A DNA stretch of 34,514 bases from Oscillospiraceae bacterium (GTDB lineage Bacteria > Bacillota > Clostridia > Oscillospirales > Oscillospiraceae). Where the stretch lies: the NCBI GenBank assembly GCA_916988195.3, contig CAKASQ030000025.1, positions 1-34,514 of the forward strand. The letters are read 5' to 3'. How positions within the stretch are numbered: the stretch's first letter is position 1; each line of letters starts with the position of its first letter. The translations under genes and the position numbers were made by a program. This document shows positions 31,300 to 34,514 of the stretch, one piece after another. The notes below the pieces were generated by a model. It was not told the origin of the DNA. It saw only the letters and a list, made by a program, of their open reading frames with translations, and ran no database searches.

Positions 31300-32784
31300 A
31301 TGACAAAGATCGGATTTGACAATCAGAAATATCTTGAGCTGCAATCGAAGAAAATTCTCGAGCGCGTCGACAAGTTCGGCGGCAAGCTCTATCTGGAGTT
31401 CGGCGGCAAGCTCTTCGACGACTATCACGCCTCGCGCGTGCTCCCCGGCTTCGAGCCGGACAGCAAGATGAAAATGCTGCTGCAATTAAAAGATCAGGCA
31501 GAGATCGTCATCGCCATCTGCGCCGAGCATATCGAGCTCAACAAGCGCCGCGGCGACCTCGGCATCACCTACGACATGGACGTCATGCGCCTGATCGATG
31601 CGTTCCGCTCCATCGGGCTCTATGTCGGCAGCGTCGTCATCACCCAGTACCGCGGCCAGCACGCGGCGGAGCTCTTCCAGCATAAGCTGGAGAACCTCGG
31701 CGTGCGCGTCTACAAGCACTATCCCATCGCGGACTATCCCTCGAACATCCCCCTCATCGTCTCGGACGACGGCTACGGCAAAAACGACTACATTGAGACT
31801 TCCCGCCCCGTCGTCGTCGTGACTGCGCCGGGCCCCGGCTCCGGCAAGATGGCGACCTGCCTGAGCCAGCTCTACCAGGAGCACAAGCGCGGCATTGACG
31901 CAGGCTACGCGAAATACGAGACCTTCCCCGTCTGGAACCTCCCGCTCAAGCACCCGGTAAACCTCGCCTACGAAGCGGCCACGGCAGACCTTGCCGACGT
32001 CAACATGATCGACCCGTTCCATCTGGACGCTTACGGCGTGACGACGGTCAACTATAACCGCGACATTGAAATTTTCCCGGTGCTCGAGACCATGTTCCGC
32101 ACCATCTACGGCGAGTGCCCCTACAAGAGCCCGACGGACATGGGCGTCAACATGATCGCAAGCGCGATCGTCGACGACGAAGCCTGCCGCGAGGCCTCGT
32201 GTCAGGAGATCATCCGCCGCTATTACGCCACCGCCGTCGGCGTACGCAAGGGCACGTCCACGCCGTCCGAGCTCCACAAGCAGGAAATGCTCCTGAACTC
32301 GCTGCACCTGGACGTTTCAATGCGCAAAGCCGTCCCGGCAGCGAGAGCCAAGGCCGAGCAGACCGGAAACCCCGCCGTCGCCATAGAGCTTCCCGACGGC
32401 AGAGTTATTACCGGCAAGACCTCGGGGCTCATGGGAGCCAGCTGCGCCGCGCTTCTTAATTCCCTCAAAACGCTCGCGAACATCCGCGACAACGTAAACC
32501 TCATTTCCCCCATGGTGCTCGCGCCGATTCAGCACTTAAAGGTCGAGCATCTCGGAAACACAAATCCCCGGCTCCACACCGACGAGGTGCTCATCGCCCT
32601 TTCGATGTCCGCCGTCACAAATCCCACCGCGGAGCTCGCCATGGAGGCACTCTCCTCTCTTCGCGGCGGAGAGGTCCACTCGTCGGTTATCCTCTCGGAT
32701 GTTGACGTGAACGTCTTCAAAAAGCTCGGCATGAACGTCACGTGCGAGCCGGTCTATCAGTCGCATTCGCTGTATCACAAGTAA
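31300..32784 (+). CDS. DUF1846 (UPF0371) family protein
   Basis: A conserved soluble protein of 494 residues, the normal length of this family, common in Firmicutes and without an established function. Recognisable segments are the start KIGFDNQKYLELQSKKI, KLYLEFGGKLFDDYHASRVL, VVVVTAPGPGSGKMATCLSQ (a P-loop-like GPGSGKMA, about 172-179) and TFPVWNLPLKHPVNLAYEAA. The P-loop-like segment suggests nucleotide or phosphate binding. AGAGGT lies seven bases before the ATG. It has its own promoter and is followed after 40 bp by the GH3 gene. Confidence 0.93.
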   Translation: MTKIGFDNQKYLELQSKKILERVDKFGGKLYLEFGGKLFDDYHASRVLPGFEPDSKMKMLLQLKDQAEIVIAICAEHIELNKRRGDLGITYDMDVMRLIDAFRSIGLYVGSVVITQYRGQHAAELFQHKLENLGVRVYKHYPIADYPSNIPLIVSDDGYGKNDYIETSRPVVVVTAPGPGSGKMATCLSQLYQEHKRGIDAGYAKYETFPVWNLPLKHPVNLAYEAATADLADVNMIDPFHLDAYGVTTVNYNRDIEIFPVLETMFRTIYGECPYKSPTDMGVNMIASAIVDDEACREASCQEIIRRYYATAVGVRKGTSTPSELHKQEMLLNSLHLDVSMRKAVPAARAKAEQTGNPAVAIELPDGRVITGKTSGLMGASCAALLNSLKTLANIRDNVNLISPMVLAPIQHLKVEHLGNTNPRLHTDEVLIALSMSAVTNPTAELAMEALSSLRGGEVHSSVILSDVDVNVFKKLGMNVTCEPVYQSHSLYHK

Positions 32785-32824
32785 CACGCGCCTTCTTTGG
32801 AAGGAATTTTAGAAAGGAGCCTGC

Positions 32825-34174
32825 ATGAAGCGCAGAACAAACCGTATTCTATCCATCCTGCTCGTCGTGCTCAGTCTGGCCCTGCTGGCGGGCGCGGGAT
32901 TCCTTCTCGTGCAGGTCCTGCCGCAGAAAGCGCCGCAGGAGGTCACGTCGCTCGAAACGAACTCCGTCTTTGAAAAGGAGGACGCCGTCGTCGAACCCGA
33001 GCGTGAGCAGGCCTATGAGGGAGAAATTCCCCCGGCGGCGGAGACGCAGCCCGAGCCCGACACGCAGCCATCTGTCGATCAGCCCGAGCAGACGGAGCCT
33101 TCCGACACGGGCCTCATTTCCGCCGAGGCGGACAAGCGCGCAAGAACAACACTTGCCTCTATGACGGCGGACGAAAAAATCTGGCAGCTGTTTTATGTTA
33201 CGCCCGAGCTCCTTACCGGCGTGGAAACCGCGACACGCGCGGGCGATTCGACCAAAAACGCGCTGGAAGAGCAGCCGGTCGGCGGCATTATCTACTTTGC
33301 AAAGAATCTGGAAAGCCGCGCGCAGACGCAGGAAATGCTCCACAACACGAAAGCCTACACAAAAATCCCCCTCTTCCTCGGCACAGACGAGGAGGGCGGC
33401 ACCGTCAGCCGCGTCGGCTCGAACCCCGCCATGGGCGCAAAGGAATTTCCCTCGGCGCAGTCTCTTGGCGAGCAGGCAGACCCGGCCGCTGTCTATCAGG
33501 CGGGACAGGACATCGGCGGCACGCTGCACACCATCGGCTTTAACATGGACTTTGCGCCCGTGGCAGACGTATCGTCGGGGGCTTCGGCAGTCATCGGTTC
33601 GCGCTCGTTTGGGACAGATGCGCAGCTCTGCGCGTCTCTGGTATCCGTCATGACGCAGAGCCTGACAGCAGAGGAGATCGCCCCCTGCCTCAAGCACTTC
33701 CCCGGCTACGGAAGCGCCATCACCGACGATCACTATGGCACCTCTATCCTGACCAAAACGCAGGAGGAGCTCGAGGCCTGTGATTTTCTCCCCTTCTCCT
33801 CCGGCATCGCATCCGGCGCGCCGTTTGTGATGGTGAGCCATCTGAGCGTGCCCGAGGTGGTGGGCGACGAAACGCCGTCCGATCTGTCCTCCAAAATTGT
33901 TTCGGATCTTCTGCGGAACAAATTGGGCTTTACCGGCGTCATAATTACAGATTCCCACCAGATGGCCTCCATCACTGACCACTATACCCCCGGTGAAGCG
34001 GCGGTCAAGGCCCTGCAGGCGGGCGTCGATATGATTCTTATGCCGCAGGATCTGCAGGCCGCGTTTGACGGCGTGAAGCAGGCCCTGAGCGATGGCACGC
34101 TCACGCAGGCGCGCATTGACGAAAGCGTCCTTCGCATCCTGCAGGTCAAGGCGGAATACAACATTTTGCAGTAG
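32825..34174 (+). CDS. GH3 beta-N-acetylhexosaminidase (NagZ-like), membrane-anchored
   Basis: A family 3 glycoside hydrolase that probably removes N-acetylglucosamine from peptidoglycan fragments or chitin-type sugars. The 449-residue protein has an N-terminal hydrophobic helix (about 8-31) as a signal anchor. A Glu/Pro-rich linker runs to about residue 100, followed by the GH3 barrel. Catalytic features are Asp376 in IITDSHQM (nucleophile) and the loop KHFPGYGSAITDDH (290-303), where Asp301-His303 match the NagZ Asp-x-His acid/base pair. The usual KHFPGHG is KHFPGYG (Tyr295). TAGAAAGGAG precedes the ATG. The extracellular form suggests cell wall recycling or scavenging outside the membrane. 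Confidence 0.9.
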   Translation: MKRRTNRILSILLVVLSLALLAGAGFLLVQVLPQKAPQEVTSLETNSVFEKEDAVVEPEREQAYEGEIPPAAETQPEPDTQPSVDQPEQTEPSDTGLISAEADKRARTTLASMTADEKIWQLFYVTPELLTGVETATRAGDSTKNALEEQPVGGIIYFAKNLESRAQTQEMLHNTKAYTKIPLFLGTDEEGGTVSRVGSNPAMGAKEFPSAQSLGEQADPAAVYQAGQDIGGTLHTIGFNMDFAPVADVSSGASAVIGSRSFGTDAQLCASLVSVMTQSLTAEEIAPCLKHFPGYGSAITDDHYGTSILTKTQEELEACDFLPFSSGIASGAPFVMVSHLSVPEVVGDETPSDLSSKIVSDLLRNKLGFTGVIITDSHQMASITDHYTPGEAAVKALQAGVDMILMPQDLQAAFDGVKQALSDGTLTQARIDESVLRILQVKAEYNILQ

Positions 34175-34207
34175 CCGCGCGTATTCGCGGCAGAAAGGAA
34201 GATTTCC

Positions 34208-34402
34208 ATGGAACCCAAAAGACTTTGCCGTGCTTCGATCGATAAAAAAATCTGCGGCGTATGCGGCGGCATCGCCCACTATTTTGACGTTGACTCCAAC
34301 CTCATCCGCCTCATCACGGCGGCGCTCATGCTGGCTGGCGGCTTGAGCATCTGGCTCTACATCATCGCCGCCATCATCCTCCCCGAGACAAACGCGTTTT
34401 AA
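34208..34402 (+). CDS. PspC domain protein
   Basis: The 64-residue protein consists of a PspC domain: RLCRASIDKKICGVCGGIAHYFDVDSN-type start (split here; key parts KICGVCGGIA and FDVDSNLIRL) and one membrane helix, LYIIAAIILPE. PspC-type proteins sense or respond to membrane stress. In Firmicutes such short forms often occur alone. GAAAGGAAG lies nine bases before the ATG, 33 bp after the GH3 stop, so the two are probably cotranscribed. A strong terminator follows. Confidence 0.93.
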   Translation: MEPKRLCRASIDKKICGVCGGIAHYFDVDSNLIRLITAALMLAGGLSIWLYIIAAIILPETNAF

Positions 34403-34410
34403 GCGGCAGA

Positions 34411-34441
34411 AAAATCCGGAACGCCAAGCGTTCCGGATTTT
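34411..34441 (+). terminator. Intrinsic terminator after the PspC gene
   Basis: A 14-bp perfect stem, AAAATCCGGAACGC (34411-34424) with GCGTTCCGGATTTT (34428-34441), has a CAA loop. It shares the CCGGAACGC core with the terminator at 7834. Confidence 0.88.
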
Positions 34442-34445
34442 GAGA

Positions 34446-34514
34446 CTGTCAAAAAAGCTGACGCTTTCTTGACAGAAGGGGCTGCGCCTCGACTGCGCGC
34501 ATAATTTGTGCGCC
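34446..34514. repeat. Further hairpins at the window edge
   Basis: CTGTCAAAAAAGC (34446-34458) pairs with GCTTTCTTGACAG (34463-34475) with one mismatch. A GCGCA/TGCGC stem (about 34498-34513) follows, cut by the window end. The style resembles the hairpin strings at 12935-13141 and 3131-3843. No gene is visible. Confidence 0.5.

Noticed and set aside
32849-34279. Minus-strand open frame of 476 codons
   Set aside because: It is antisense to the GH3 gene, which has clear catalytic motifs and a good ribosome-binding site.
1-34514. CRISPR array, prophage or integrative element
   Set aside because: No regularly spaced direct repeats, integrase, phage structural genes or attachment-site duplication at the tRNA-Gly gene were seen.

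Overview
The window looks like the chromosome of a GC-rich, anaerobic, endospore-forming Clostridia member, probably of the Oscillospiraceae/Ruminococcaceae type. This rests on an alpha/beta small acid-soluble spore protein gene, a Firmicutes-style ribosomal protein L27 with a cleavable N-terminal extension beside its Prp protease, an NfnAB-type flavoprotein pair, clostridial-style type II topoisomerase subunits, DUF1846 and YitT proteins, and strong Shine-Dalgarno sequences. The placement is an inference. No phage, CRISPR array or autonomous insertion sequence was seen.

Layout. 1-3070 (+): a terminator, a promoter, then rimM-trmD (11 bp overlap), a sirtuin (50 bp overlap with trmD) and a homocysteine S-methyltransferase-like gene. 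3071-3911: a gene-free island dominated by a long imperfect inverted repeat and many hairpins. 3912-7829 (+): a YgiQ-like radical SAM protein, a double OB-fold SSB-like protein and a DUF4349 lipoprotein. 7903-9694 (-): three small genes (membrane protein, C_GCAxxG_C_C protein, lipoprotein), followed by a 160 bp MITE-like element. 9964-11395 (+): a SPASM radical SAM protein, a candidate structured RNA with a terminator, and the SASP gene. 11620-14084 (-): rplU-prp-rpmA-obgE from a near-consensus promoter, with a string of perfect hairpins between rpmA and obgE. 14251-18043 (-): a two-CBS protein, NfnB/NfnA and GluQ. 18148-24370: a phosphate cluster, with an NptA-PhoU transporter on the minus strand, divergent from phoP-phoR and a second NptA-PhoU transporter on the plus strand. 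24473-31018 (-): tRNA-Gly(GCC), a degenerate transglutaminase-fold lipoprotein, YitT, and a topoisomerase IV-like A/B pair. 31300-34402 (+): a DUF1846 protein, a GH3 beta-N-acetylhexosaminidase and a small PspC protein, then another hairpin string at the window edge.

The most coherent system is the phosphate cluster. A PhoP/PhoR two-component system lies between two Na+/Pi cotransporters that each carry their own PhoU-like domain. TTAACA/TTTACA-type direct repeats, spaced by multiples of about 10-11 bp, sit in both promoter regions. The L21-Prp-L27-ObgE operon joins ribosome assembly with the protease that matures L27. The most unusual non-coding material is the set of palindrome-rich islands (3.1-3.9 kb, 12.9-13.1 kb, 34.4 kb to the end), the TA-flanked MITE-like element at 9.7 kb, and the predicted three-way-junction RNA at 10.9 kb.
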